From the NCBI GenBank assembly GCA_950295325.1, contig OX485808.1, positions 39,767,180-39,824,526 of the forward strand: 57,347 nucleotides of DNA, read 5' to 3'. Numbering within the stretch: position 1 is the stretch's first letter; every line of letters begins with the position of its first letter. Position numbers and translations under genes: made by a program. The notes beneath the pieces are model-generated. The model saw only the letters and a list, made by a program, of their open reading frames with translations, had not been told where the DNA came from and did no database searches. This document shows positions 1-11,301 of the stretch, piece after piece. The DNA is from Polytrichum commune. Its lineage: Eukaryota > Streptophyta > Polytrichopsida > Polytrichales > Polytrichaceae.

Positions 1-1
1 G

Positions 2-715
2 TGGTGGTTCCTATGTGAGTCCAGAAAGTATTGCATGGCTTCATTTGGTATAGAGAAGTGTGCATGCCAAAAATTAGAGAGCGTAGTGAGAAATGTCATA
101 ACCTCAAACATGTCCGGGCATTGTTTTGATCCCATGCAGCAATTGACGGCGTATATGAGAGGGCAGTATACACTGTACGATGAATTTTCTTTTTGGAGAG
201 GTGAATGTAGAAATGACCATACAAAGCTTCGCGAGAAGTTATTGGCGTTGCAAGAGACAGTGGAGGACTTACGACGCCTTGCGTTGAAGGAGTCTCCGGC
301 AGCGAGCCCTACTCGCATCTTGGAAGATGGTTACTCACCAGATATTCAAAATCGTCCAACCAAACCTTCAGAGTGGTTGGCGTCCGTGCTTTGTGGCCAA
401 GTACCAAGCTTGAGGAAGCTGCCTTGCAAGGATTTGACTGATGTTTTTTCCGACCGCGATGATGTTGAAGAGACGCGGCTATTGCCAGTCAATGAAGAGA
501 GCATCCCCGTGCAGGTGATGTCACTAGCGTCGTGTGGGCGGGGACCCAAAGGTGCTCGAGGCAACACAGTTCCTGCGAGGGATTGTGCGACCACTCCCTC
601 TTCATCCCAAGGGAAACTGAAGAGGTCAAAGGCAATTTGTGCGCCTTCAGGTTTGTATATTGTGCCTATATTATGTCATGTATTCATAATGCATATGGAG
701 TGCCGCAAACCTTGA
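2..715 (+). CDS. Unidentified protein, internal exon(s), 5' truncated by window edge
   Basis: The reading frame is open from the first bases of the window, so the ATG at 35 need not be the true start. It gives about 226 residues and ends at a stop at 713-715, but the last stretch after about 610 loses protein character and may be intron. The product is hydrophilic, has a short predicted helical stretch (LREKLLALQETVEDLRRLAL) and no motif I recognise. It probably belongs to the same gene as the exons at about 1047-1211 and 1444-1764, which lie downstream on the same strand. The gene may itself be transposon-derived. Confidence is limited because the splice sites of this exon were not resolved. 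Confidence 0.35.
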   Translation, partial: WWFLCESRKYCMASFGIEKCACQKLESVVRNVITSNMSGHCFDPMQQLTAYMRGQYTLYDEFSFWRGECRNDHTKLREKLLALQETVEDLRRLALKESPAASPTRILEDGYSPDIQNRPTKPSEWLASVLCGQVPSLRKLPCKDLTDVFSDRDDVEETRLLPVNEESIPVQVMSLASCGRGPKGARGNTVPARDCATTPSSSQGKLKRSKAICAPSGLYIVPILCHVFIMHMECRKP

Positions 716-1046
716 TTTTGTATGTATGTTGAGATATTTGAAGTGGTTGGGTAAGGGAAAGGTGCAGTTGACGTAGGTCAGCATTTATTGCCATGCAGAG
801 ATGCAAACGAAGGTTGGTTCCCGAGACATTGAAGGGGGGCCATCTTGTGGGGTGCAATCAAAAGCTAAAGTGGCAGGCAAACATGGAAAAGAGAAGGTAT
901 GTTAGATGGTTTGTTACAATGGGTGCTCTGTGGATTTATTATGTGGAAATTGGCTATGCTACATGTATTTGGGATAGGGTGTCAGGTGAGTGCAATGTTG
1001 GTGAGTTGGGAAATCTCTTTGGGTGCATTGGTTGTTGCTCTTGAAG

Positions 1047-1764
1047 GCAATGCTGAGAAGCGAGGTGGGTGTGGGCTACAAGATGCCTATTTGGGACAAA
1101 TTTTTGTCTAGCAGAGCTAGGAGCGCTCCGGCTCGCCCCGCGGAGGTAGCAACAGTCGTTGTGGATTGCCCGCTCGGCGCAGGCTCTGATTGCGAAGATG
1201 TAACTGATCAGGTATGATTTTCTAACGTTTGAGCATGATGTTAGCCTCCTCAAACCTAAAGAGGACCAAACATGAAATTCATCATTGGACAAAAAACAAA
1301 TTTACATTGGATGTAAGTGTAGTGCACTCAAGTAGGCACAAGTTTTTGGCATGCATGAATCGGTCAGGCTTGATTGTTGGGAGGGTTTTTTTAGCAGGAA
1401 TATAACTTCCTCAATGCTATGTGCTGCACCTGGCCATGTGCAGGTAACCAAATCTGTAGATTCATGTGTTGCACAGTCCGCCTATCCAAAGGGTTCTTTA
1501 GTGGAGCTATTGCATCCGCAGTACGACACGGAGATCGTGGGGAAAGGTCGGGCAGGACGACATTGCGTCCTGGAAGGGGAGGATGCCTTGAATTATCCTA
1601 AGGGAGCCCAATTCGTGGTTGTGACAGAGTCTACAAAGGAAGATGTAATCCCATTGCTAGCTGTGACAATTGAACCTACTCCCAAAAATTTGGAGGGCAC
1701 CGTGGGATACGAGATAATGTGGCCAGTGGAATTCCTACAAATGCTCCGGAAGCCAAAGCAGTAA
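1047..1764 (+). CDS. Two 3' exons of a plant transposon-type protein (DUF8039-like end)
   Basis: An exon at about 1047-1211 ends in GATCAG followed by a GTATGA donor, and the next exon begins at 1444 after GTGCAG. Both junctions are in phase 0, which supports the pair. The last exon encodes about 106 residues, including YPKGSLVELLHP, GKGRAGRHC, DVIPLLAV and VGYEIMWPVEFLQML, and stops at 1762-1764. The pattern of a conserved Val/Leu-rich strand, then a pair of short strands, then a G-x-x-x-WP ending resembles the DUF8039-type region found near the C terminus of many plant CACTA-associated proteins; this is from memory and not checked. No transposase catalytic domain is visible in the window, so the N-terminal part must lie to the left. 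Confidence 0.45.
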
Positions 1765-3338
1765 CAAGGTGGATGGTCATTTACTAAGCACAATGACCCG
1801 TGGAGGAAACACATGGGCTTTGTAATAACCGGGCCAACTGTGTTGAATGGGATGTGGGAGGGGAATTGTAGTGATTACTGTGTATGGGACTGAGCAGTTT
1901 CAGGAAACCTTACATTTTGTGTCTTGTGGCAGCATTTTGATAGGGATATGTCTGGAGTACATGTTTGATTTGTAATCGCATAGCGTGGCGCTCTTTGGTA
2001 GCAACCTGCTTTTTTTCAATTTCTGCCATAGCCATGTTACCAATGTAGTAGAGATGAAATCTGCGTTTCCTGAAGTAAAGCAAGGATTGACTCATATGTG
2101 CTCATTGTGGAATGGTGTGACGTTTGAAATTTTTATCTGTGTGTGCATATTGCGTGATGAAATGTATGGTTGAGCACATGGATCGACAAATTTTTTTGGT
2201 GTCTTTGGAATCACTGGACTCGGACATGTTCATGACCCTATGTGCATTTTACAGGCATGAATCATGACTGGAATTTTTTTTTTGTGGGGAGCTTGCATAT
2301 AACATACAATTCCAATTTAAATTGTGCAACTGGTAGTCAGTATGTAATGCTAGCTGGAAAATGCTTACTAAAGTTAGCCCGGAGTCATGTACTAGGTAGG
2401 GCCCAACTTGAAAAGATTTGATGCGTAAAACCCTACAAACGACGTTAACTTGGAAGTTCAAATGTCTCCACAATCACTATGGCAGTGCACACCCATGTTC
2501 AAACGTCAATTTAAGATTATGACTTGGTCACTATAGTTAATTAATTAGCATCCTCTGTTGTTTGAGAACTCCGTAGTTGCATTGGTCATTGCATTTAATG
2601 CAGTTGAAGTGAATATGTTTCTTAATGTTATTTTTCATGTGTATGTTGTCCCTCGTCGGTCTTGCCAATTGCAACATGTCCATTGCAACTATGAGTTACA
2701 TTTGTCGTACGCAACACAAAATCTAGCTATTTTGGCTGTGACGAAAACCACATATGGTGGTAGTGAATGAGCACAAAAATCATCACCACTTTGATAATGA
2801 ATAAGATATTCATATGAGCTCCATAAATTATGAGGAAAGTGGCTACAACCTTGATTTGGATTTGGTAACCATCTTGTATTGATCACGTGTTTCATTTCCT
2901 ATGAAAAATGGGCTAGTTGGAAGAAAAAAAGTAACCATTGAAAGACCCATCTACGTTATATGTTTGTTGCCAATTCATATCAAATGGCTTACACTAGACT
3001 AAGTCATGCCCTTTGAAGCTAATTCCAATGTCAAATCAACTCAAAATAATAACCTCCGAGCTACATACTATTTCATGGCATTTATGTTGGATGAATGTGA
3101 GGTACACTCATATGCAATAGTTCCCTCTCTCCCCAAAAACCTCACTTTCATAGGTTAATAGTTAATTCACATCAAGTGGGTTCATATAGGTCAATTTGAG
3201 GCTTATGATGTTACTTCAAGATCCCATAATAGTGGTAGAGTCCCAACTCAAAGAGGTGGACGTCTAGCCTTGGTTGATTTGTTCTAAGGTAAATGGATCT
3301 CACATGGTTATTGTATCCGACTAGCCCACTTCTCATGG
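1765..3338. other. Intergenic, AT-rich, no supported gene
   Basis: Only short spurious frames occur here. The stretch is typical AT-rich intergenic DNA downstream of the gene that stops at 1764. Its right part (about 2738-2890) is one arm of a diverged inverted repeat whose partner lies beyond the next transposon. Confidence 0.5.
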
Positions 3339-3346
3339 GCTATATC

Positions 3347-4667
3347 CTCGGGGGGGGGGGGGGGGGGGGGGCACTGGCGAAAAACGTAGGAACTACGTGC
3401 GATAAAATATAGGGTCTTGTATAAAAATTTGGCGTAAAATTTGTAAATTATTAGATGTAGTATAGGGTGCTTTGGGATTATGAAACATGATTATATGTAA
3501 TATAGCATTTGACAAAACATGATTAAATTACCTAAGTGGTACATATAAAATAGCATGGAGAAAAAGCGATAGTTTCAAAAATTAAATACTTTGCCACCAA
3601 AACATGGCATGTTCTATATAGGAAGGGTTCAAAAGATAAGGGTGAAGGTTGGTACTAAGTGGGGCAATTGTTGGCAACCCATTGACTTGATGAAACGTGC
3701 AGTCCAGAACGGAAATAGAGAAACGCTCTTCCCAACTGCTATGGCTTACCTCCATTGGTTCAAAAAACAGCCGGGTCTCAACAAATATAAGTATGTTGAG
3801 AGTGACTATGTGTGGGTTGATGTGGATGCTATTATCTCAACTGTGTCTCTACTGTATGAATCAACTAGCAAAATCTACACCTTAGATGAGGTAGATGCAA
3901 ACTCATTGAGTGAGTTCATTTCAAATAAAAAATAAAACCTACTAAATTTGTACTATCTCACACATGTGGAGATATAATTTGGAAAAAGGGCTGAATGATC
4001 ATTAATATACCTTGAAATCTGTAGTAGTCATTTCAGTTCGAGTACCCTCATATCTCCCACATGTGTAAATGGTAGCCTAGCTAGTTTAGGTGGATTTTGC
4101 TTGCATGGCGTGGGATTTTCCTCCAATGTGTAGGATTGGAAGATCAAGGCATCAATTGTAGGGATTCTGCAAACCTTGTAAATGTGACTTTGAGACACAT
4201 GTGGCTGGCATGTTCCCTAAGACCTCAAGGTTTCTAATTGTGTTATCCAACACAAATTTTATTCGTTGGCTTGTGTTGCTTAATGACATGTAATTGCAAT
4301 CTTTTGTTGTTATTGTTTAGTGTTTTGCTTTGCCCGGACTTCAGTGTGACCCTGAACCTTAAACCCTAGTAAATGTTTGTTTCTCTTACTCTGTACATGT
4401 GCTTCTAACGAGAATTCTATTGTATCATACACTTTAAGGAATGGGGGCAATCAGGGGAAAAAATACATATAAGTAATATAGGGTACCATAAAATCAACCA
4501 TCCAAGAATTTATAATTACCAATAGGGTGCAAATAATCACAACAATTTACCATTATTTCAAAAATTAACATCCCTTATAATCCTTTCTCATAGGTAAATA
4601 GCCCCCATTTTAATAGGTCATTATCGCAGGTGTATGCAAAATATACAAGGGAGTGCCCCCCCCCGAG
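3347..4667. mobile_element. hAT-like DNA transposon with G-tract ends and 8-bp TSD GCTATATC
   Basis: The left end reads CTCGGGGG with a long G tract (about 24 G) and the right end is its inverse, ending CCCCCGAG. The element is flanked by the perfect 8-bp direct repeat GCTATATC at 3339-3346 and 4668-4675. An 8-bp duplication and short G-rich inverted ends are typical of the hAT superfamily. Subterminal regions share the word TGCGATAA or a close relative with the second element at 5200-7607, so both belong to one family. No transposase is encoded; a 109-residue open frame is carried at 3609-3935. It is probably non-autonomous. Confidence 0.7.
3609..3935 (+). CDS. Short unidentified protein carried inside the hAT-like element
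   Basis: From the first ATG (3609) the frame gives 108 residues; the frame stays open a few codons upstream without an ATG. The product is rich in Lys, Trp and Tyr, with motifs GRVQKIRVKVGTKWGNCW, QPIDLMKR, YVESDYVWVDVD and an acidic end. The amino-acid composition is that of a real folded domain and not of random sequence. I have a weak memory of similar short domains in transposon-associated proteins of seed-free plants but cannot name the family. It may be an exon of a host or transposon gene captured by the element, or a truncated element gene. No intron signals were resolved. Confidence 0.4.
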   Translation: MFYIGRVQKIRVKVGTKWGNCWQPIDLMKRAVQNGNRETLFPTAMAYLHWFKKQPGLNKYKYVESDYVWVDVDAIISTVSLLYESTSKIYTLDEVDANSLSEFISNKK

Positions 4668-5199
4668 GCTATATCAAAACATGCGGTTAGTACGAGCAAC
4701 AAATACAAACGTGCCCGTTGTCATTTACCTCATAGGTTTTTTTTGTAGCTCATATGAATATCTTAATGATGATTAAAGTGAAGATTCTTGTGCTCATTAA
4801 GTTGTCATATACGTCACACCTAAATTTTGAGCCTAGAATACTAATTGTATTCGAGCACATAGTTCAATCTCTTTTTGACACATGTCTTGTTGGTCCAATA
4901 ATAACCACATACTACTCAAATATAGGTGCCTAAATCATTGTTGTGTTGGAATTAGGCTCGTCCACCTTAGTATGTGCTTGGCAAACTCTAAGTATTCCAA
5001 TCCTTGTCATTAGCACATGGACTCATCAGTTGGAGCTTGTAGGGTCCTCTTAGTCTATGGACTCAACCTCGTTCAAGAAGAAAAAGACAATTTGAACCTC
5101 CCGGTTACACCTCAATAAGTACTATGCATTGCACATATTGTACATCTCATGACAAAGTATCAATGGTAATTTTATTCTGAATGCTCATCTTCATGATGT

Positions 5200-7607
5200 C
5201 ACGGGGGGGGGGGGGGGTGACTATCGGAATTTTAGAAACCACGTGAGATAAAAAATAGGGTCAATTTAATTCGTTGAGGGTAAAATTTATAACTTCGTTA
5301 GATCTACCATAGCTTTGGAAATATGTCCCATACATGATTATATATAAAATAGGGCGGTGAATAATTCCTCCATTTTAGTAATTAGTAGAAAAAAAATAAG
5401 ATTATAGATATTGGATCCCCCCAAATGTGTGTAGTAGAATCAATAGAATAATTATGGGTTTGACTGCTTGGATGAAGAATTGTGTAAATTCTGTCCAAAT
5501 TTGAATGAAAAGTGTTAGTATGGAGGGAAAATGTTGTGGATTTTTTTTGGGGAAGGAACATTGTGACTTCTCAACGGCCCTTGGGTTGGCTTAGGGTTTG
5601 GACAAGCATAGTGGCGTGAAGGCGGTGAAGCGTTTGGGTAGGAGGTCTTGCGTTGGTGAAGCGTGAAGGGGTGAAGCAGTGAAGCGTGACACAAAGGCGG
5701 TAGGTAAGACACATTTTTTGGAGCTTTCTTCGTTGCTCCATAGCATTCACACAGGTGTTTCACAAGCGCCAAAGATTCGGCTTGCTCCTCTTGCGGTAAG
5801 AGTCAATTTCGAACTCCAACTTCTTGATTTTTCTTGATTGTTGTGCGGTAAGATTCAACTCTGTATTACCTGGTTGTCATTCATCCTCCTGTGCAATTTG
5901 GAGCCAAAGCGCCGGAGTTTCTGCTCCTCTGCTTCAAGAAACAGATAGTTTTTCGTTGTGCAGACAAAACGTTGGGAGAAAATGGCCGAGACTTATGCGG
6001 AACCTGAGGAGCTTCTCGACTACGAGGATGAGGAGGAGGCCACTCCCGATGCCGTAGCGGGAAGACCCTGAAGAAGTAAGAGTATTGGGTGTGAAGAAGT
6101 TGTTGGGTCGGTTGCGGTTGAGTACGAGTATTGGGTGTGTGCGTTGTGGGATTGGATCTTAGGGTTTTGTATTTCGAGGGATACGATCGGATGTGTTTCT
6201 GGGCATCAGTGGTTGCATCCAGAGGAGCCTGGGGTCGTGAGCACGGTCTAGGTGATTCTAGAGCGTGTTGCATCGCTCCGGAGTAGCAGGATTACGGAGA
6301 GATAGATGAGTTGAATTATTTGATTATCGCAACTTTTTAAAGAAGCCGGATCATTAGATTAGATTCGAGCAGATTGTCATCTCGAGTTTCCTCAAGATGA
6401 TAATACTGCTACTTGAACTTGTTGCAGCTTAGTGCTGGACTTTCGAGATTGTCCCAATTGTAGTTTCGCCCATGATGTTTTGTGCATTCTGTTAGCGAAA
6501 TGCTCTTCTGTGGGTGTCAGTTAAGCTCTCGCAAAACATATGTTATGTTGGTCACTCTGTAGCGAAGTGGGGTGGTCTCTGTACGTCTGTACCTGTGAGG
6601 TTAATTGATGCGAATTGTTCACTGAATGTTGAGGTGATTCTAGAGCACATTCCACCGATTAGAAGTACAAATGGGGAGGGGATTGATGAAGTAATATTGA
6701 TATTAGTACTGGTTTGTAACCAGCCGAAGTCTTAAATTTCAGCACACCATCACGAATTTCTTCAAAATGTACAACCTTGCTTAGTAGTACTAGGGTGCAA
6801 CCCCGTTTGTTTCTGCACCACCTGTGATGTACAGTTCACATACACATCAGGGGTGGTTGTCCCCTCTACCTCTGTCTACTACCCATCTTGTCTTGCTGAT
6901 GGTGTGTGGGTGTCAAGGAATAGCTCTCACAGGAACTATGTTGAAGGTCACCTCTAGGTAGGTGGGGTGGTAAATACAATTGTGTGTGTGTTCGTATATC
7001 TACACAACAACACAAAAAATAAAATAAAGTAAGAGTTTAAAGTAAATGTTTTCAATTTTTGTATTTGGTTTTTTCAATTGAATGCAATCTTTTGTTTTGG
7101 AGTAGATAATTATGCAAAATTTCATGTCTTATGACAATTGATTATAATTCTTGTTTTGTTCTATCCGTGTTTACAACTTGTCTATGTTAGCTTGTACATT
7201 TTGTTATCTTCAGGTTCATTGGTAATCTTTTAACTAAACTCCAAGTGTTATTGGTTGTGTTTTGAATGGCATTTTGAATGCTTTAGCATTGGTATAACTA
7301 ATTGAAACCGATTAAATGATAAGATGGATGGTGTGGAACGTTTGTTGCTCACATAGTTGATTTTGCAATGCTATAGTATTCCGTTCATTATTTGGTACTT
7401 GTACGATTTATTAAAAAAATATGATGCCAAAAATTGGTCTCTCTAAAAATTTACAAATAAACATAGGGTGTTTAAAAATATGTCAAAGTAACTTTATATC
7501 TACAAATAGGGAGGGGAAAAATACCGAGAGGTGCATAAATACCCCCCCATTAAATACCCCATTATCGCACGTGGTTACAAAATGTAAGGGGGTGTGACCC
7601 CCCCGTG
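5200..7607. mobile_element. hAT-like DNA transposon with 8-bp TSD CATGATGT carrying host gene sequence
   Basis: The element begins CACGGGGGG and ends CCCCCCGTG and is flanked by the perfect 8-bp repeat CATGATGT (5192-5199 and 7608-7615). Inside the G tracts the inverted similarity continues through words such as ACCACGTGAGATAA on the left and the reverse complement of TTATCGCACGTGGTT on the right. No transposase frame is present. The middle, about 5.7-6.5 kb, looks like captured host gene sequence: it holds a short acidic exon resembling the start of UAP56 (5982-6075) with a GTAAG donor and a following G/T-rich, intron-like stretch. About 6740-7480 holds no recognisable gene. Confidence 0.72.
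5982..6075 (+). pseudogene. Captured first coding exon resembling UAP56/DDX39-type RNA helicase
   Basis: ATG at 5982 opens a frame reading MAETYAEPEELLDYEDEEEA and then TPDAVAGRP before a stop. The acidic EELLDYE(D/E)EE block next to the initiator is the hallmark N terminus of plant UAP56-type DEAD-box helicases, the mRNA export factor also called RH56 or RH15. At the expected end of exon 1 the sequence reads GAAGAA followed by a GTAAG donor, but one extra C in a CCC run shifts the frame just before it, so the copied exon is broken. Nothing downstream encodes helicase motifs, so only exon 1 with flanking UTR/intron sequence was captured. The identification is from recall of the family. Confidence 0.6.
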
Positions 7608-7615
7608 CATGATGT

Positions 7616-8205
7616 TTTATCTTCAAAGAGTTTTTCAATGAAATATTTAGCCAATCACAATGCATAAGATATTCATGGGTTAAAGCTCGTATTTCTAGTT
7701 GGGGTGCAAATGATCTATGTGCGCCAATCACAATGTCATTTAATTTAGTGGCTTGAGAGGGACCTTTCCCAACCTCATGGATTGCCAACATTAGTCAAAT
7801 GATCTTTACGTATGACGAGAGAAACTTCCGCGATGGGAAAGTCATGACAACCCAAGGCCTCTACCTTTCTTATGACATCGACTCCCAGACTGTGTGAAAA
7901 AGAAAGATTTTTTTTCCGTAGTTCTTGCATAATGAAGGCACTTACTAAAAAATCACATTAGATGAGGTCAAGAAGGTGTTTCTTATGAAAGAGTGACACT
8001 CTTTCCATCTCTCAGGGAAGAAACTAGTCTATGTCCACCTCAAGGATTTGCTCATACACAAATGTGAATCGTATGTGAAGCAATCATTGACACCACCACA
8101 ATGCAAGATCATTGTTGATCACCGCACCTTGAATCATAGACTTGCCATTGAAAATGGATAGGGTCGACTATTCATAATTGGCTTTTGCGATTGCATGAGT
8201 ACTAT
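7616..8205 (+). other. Decayed repeat DNA with a possible LINE-like coding remnant
   Basis: No intact frame is present. Around 7960-8165 a plus-strand frame interrupted by stops reads words such as HKCESYVKQSL, KIIVDHRTLNHRLAIE and FCDC, which loosely resemble the C-terminal region after the reverse transcriptase domain of plant LINE proteins. The match is weak. The region lies just left of the copy-0 remnant of the ankyrin/PGG locus. Confidence 0.25.
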
Positions 8206-8209
8206 CCAT

Positions 8210-8470
8210 ACCACCGGTCTTTAAGTTGAGATTTTCTATGATCTTCTCAATCTTGATTGATGGAGGTGTGAGTGTATGGTTTTTACTTAGATTAGTGCGC
8301 AACATATTTGATATGGCTTGGGAAATGTGGGGACACTATAATCCCATGAATTTCTCATAATAAGTTAAGGTTTTCATTGAAGAAGATAATTGGGACATTA
8401 ACGGTCAATAGTTGTATCAATTCCGAAAGTGACGTGCTCATGCAAGTAGAACTCATTTCAATTTGGACAT
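8210..8470 (+). pseudogene. Remnant of a third ankyrin/PGG gene copy (copy 0), 3' end only
   Basis: The words CAATCTTGATTGATGGAGG, TGTGAGTG, ACTTAGATTAGTG and later GACGTGCTCATGCAAGTAGA align in order with the last membrane segment and 3' flank of the intact paralogue at about 51930-52120. Frames are broken throughout. The homology shows that the locus once existed in at least three copies in the same orientation. The 5' part of this copy is gone, replaced by the sequence ending at the transposon at 5200-7607. Confidence 0.55.
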
Positions 8471-8633
8471 GGTTTCTTTTCTGCTATGCTTTTATTTATG
8501 GCATTGGAAACTTCTTACATTTGGTGGTAATATTGTTTGTAAGCAAATACTAGTGCAAATGTAGAGAACATGTACAAAAGTGACTAAAAACCTAAAGAGG
8601 ATGAGAGGGTTGTTGCCCTTTTATACGGAGGAC

Positions 8634-9389
8634 GTTAAACCTCCCCTTACGAGATTTTCATGGGGAGGTGGATAGGGACCAGGGTAGCCCCCGCCCCCTA
8701 AAAAAATATTCAAATTTTATGATCTTGACCTAAAATTGTTGTCCGACCCGCCTGACTTTCGAAAATAAATTGTCCTTGCATTCTTGAAGGCTTATTGTCC
8801 ACAAAACCCATGTTGAGTGCACTTCACCTTCAATGTCCAAAATCCAATACATATACATGCATTTATGCTTAACGGATAAGGAATTGACTGGGATTTCATT
8901 CCAAAGTGAAACCATAGTCAACAAACCATGTAATTAACTTGAAAATTGAAAACATTACAAAATCCTCATTAGCATCAAGGTTCTAATTTTTTTGACTTAC
9001 CATTTGAAAGGATCTTTGCTATTCTTAAATGAAACCTTATTTAATGTGTTGATTTTAGTATGTAAATGTATGATAGAGGAGTTAGTGTCTTCTATTTTCA
9101 GAAAAAATCATACACATTTAAACTAATTAAGTGTGATTAAATGTAATAAGTGTAAATAACTGGGATTGAACATAAATAAACACAAGGCCTAAGTTTCTAC
9201 AAGTATTAAATCATAGTATGAGTTTTGTGGACAAACAATCTTCAATAATGCAGTGGAACTTTATTATTTGAATTCAAGCAAGTTGAGTAACAATTTTTGG
9301 TCGGGATCAAAAAAGATTCAATATTTTTTGGGGAGGCAGTCTTGGCCCCTATCCACCTCCTCTTGAAAGCTCACAAGGGGAGGTTTAAC
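8634..9389. mobile_element. Foldback-type element with GTTAAAC ends
   Basis: The left arm begins GTTAAACCTCCCCTTACGAG (8634) and the right arm ends in its near inverse, CTCACAAGGGGAGGTTTAAC (9370-9389). The similarity continues inward through GGGGAGGTGGATAGGG and, with gaps, through most of the element. The same family appears as a larger copy at 52699-53866 and as a truncated right arm in copy A. No coding sequence is present. A clear target duplication was not found. Confidence 0.55.
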
Positions 9390-9539
9390 ATCTCCCTCAT
9401 ATATGTGTGTAATATCCTTAATTATTTACCGTTATATATTGTTGCAATTGTTGTTATTTTGATTCCAATGGCACGTCTTGTGGTTCATATTTCCAAAAGG
9501 AATTTATCAAGATTTACAATAAAATGAAAGTGTCTTGTT

Positions 9540-11115
9540 ATATCATAGCAATGCATTGAGGTTTTTGAGATTTATTTTTCAACGTGCCATATATTCAATC
9601 AACATCGGAATACAAGTTAACAATGAATAAATCTCTTCATTTAAGATAATATCATTAGAAATTATGTATGCCAATTTTATTTACCTCCATTCAACAACTT
9701 TAATTGTGTACTTTAATTAGAGTTGCTCCAAACATCAATTTTTTTGTAAGACAATCACTTAAACTAGAATTGAAGGCCTTGGCCCATAATACATAATTTA
9801 TGTTACTGGTTGAGAAGTTGTAGACAATCCAAGTTCATTATAATTTTAGACCTTGAGGATTTGAGCAACTGAGGAAATTTGAATGGATGAAAAAAACAAT
9901 ATGTTGTGCTACATGACACCAAATAGACGGTGGTTTATGGTCCATCATAAATTACTAATAAGATAGGCCCATCATAAAGAGGTGGGTCCAATACAAAACC
10001 AAGTGAACACAATAAGTAGTTTAATTATATTGCCATTGGCTCCTGGTTATATTATATCGCCTTATAGGGGCCTTCACTCAAGACTTCGTGATTTCCGACA
10101 AAACACACCCAAAGAAGGAGCTTAGGTTGATGACCAAGTCACTTAACTATCACTTACTAAGGTGGTCGAAATTGTACTTAACTCAAAGTTAGTCAATATG
10201 TCCACTATATATGTTGTCCCCCTTGTTTCCAAATGTATACTTTAAGCTTTGTAGGTTTTGATGGGTCAATTTTGTATGATTTTTGAAGCTTCATGTCAAT
10301 CTACTCTGTACATGTCATGTTCTAGTCTTAATAAATACTTATTCATATTCTTAGGGGATGTTTACACCATGGACCATGAAGTCATCCCAAAGCCATGTAA
10401 AATTTGTGATTGCTTGTTGGACTCGTCGTGCTATGGTTTACACCAAGGAAAAAATGTCAGAGTGACCATGAGGTTCAAGGTCCCCAAAAGATATATTTTA
10501 AGGCCTACACTATTCATTCACACGGTCCAACGGGTTTTGTGGTGGGAGAGGCAAAAGAGGTGTTTTGGTAAAATAAGGCAGGGGTCCATGGTAAAGAAAT
10601 GATGTTATAATGAATTTTAAAGGTTTTTTTGAGAAGTGAAGAGAAACGGAGACAAGAAATTCGTGAACTTTGATTTGATTTGATTTGATTTTTCAAAAAT
10701 GCCCTTGTTGGACATATGTTACAAAAAGATCAACACATTCACTTTTGGGTGCATGGTCATTCCTCTTGGTCCACATTTGGTTTACACTTATTGAAGGGTC
10801 CAAAGGCTTTGTATTTTTTTTCTTCTTAAAATACCGGACCATGGACCATGAAATCAGACCATGGAAAAGGCCATCTTCCATGGTCGGACCTCATGGTCCA
10901 TGGTGTAACTGGCCCTTAGTGGTTGCTTTCATGTGGGAATGAATGCTTGGAGTTGGGTTGTTTTACATGATGACCAAGGACCATGAGAAAAAGAACGATT
11001 TAAGGTTTCTTGCGGTCTCGAGCTTGCGGTCAAGCTTAGCCGTTTGAAACCACGACCAAGAGACGTGCACATCATTCTTTTGAAAGCCTTGGACATAGGA
11101 CAACAATACATAAAT
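9540..11115. repeat. Copy-0 3' flank, homologous to copies A and B
   Basis: Phrases such as GTTGAGAAGTTGTAGACAAT, ACATGACACCAA, TTGCCATTGGCTCCT and TTGGTTGCTTTCATGT or a variant occur here in the same order as at about 18230-19760 and 54780-57180. This is the 3' flank of the triplicated locus. It is interrupted by the 562-bp insertion at 10354-10915. Confidence 0.6.
10354..10915. mobile_element. Harbinger-like MITE, 562 bp, TSD TTA
   Basis: The element starts GGGGATGTTTACACCATGG and its right end, reverse complemented, reads GGGCCAGTTACACCATGG. It is flanked by TTA on both sides (10351-10353 and 10916-10918). The paralogous positions in copies A (about 19595) and B (about 57020) are uninterrupted, giving two independent empty sites. 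A 3-bp TTA/TAA duplication with G-rich ends fits the PIF/Harbinger group. Several further copies of the CCATGGACCATGA word lie inside. No coding capacity. Confidence 0.75.
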
Positions 11116-11301
11116 TGTTCACTACGTGAACCGGTAGGTGTACGTAATTTGATTTCTAAAAATAAGGTTTTGGGACCTATATAAAATATAATTTTCTATC
11201 AATTGATTGTTGGGGATTAGGGGGTTCAAGCAATGACAAAACCCCACCCCGCAAATATTGAATTTAATACATTAGGTTTTGAAAACTCTGTGTTTGCCAG
11301 G

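Larger units (their letters stand above)
2738..4826. repeat. Diverged inverted repeat bracketing a hAT-like element
   Basis: The stretch around 2738-2822, read on the minus strand (GGAGCTCATATGAATATC and onward, through TTGTGCTCATT to CGTCAC), matches 4746-4826 on the plus strand, where the same words occur in the same order. By eye the arms are about 75 percent similar over roughly 80 bp. The 3347-4667 transposon lies between them. A related piece occurs near 48320-48370. This is probably an old foldback element or two oppositely oriented copies of a dispersed repeat, later split by the transposon. Confidence 0.45.
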
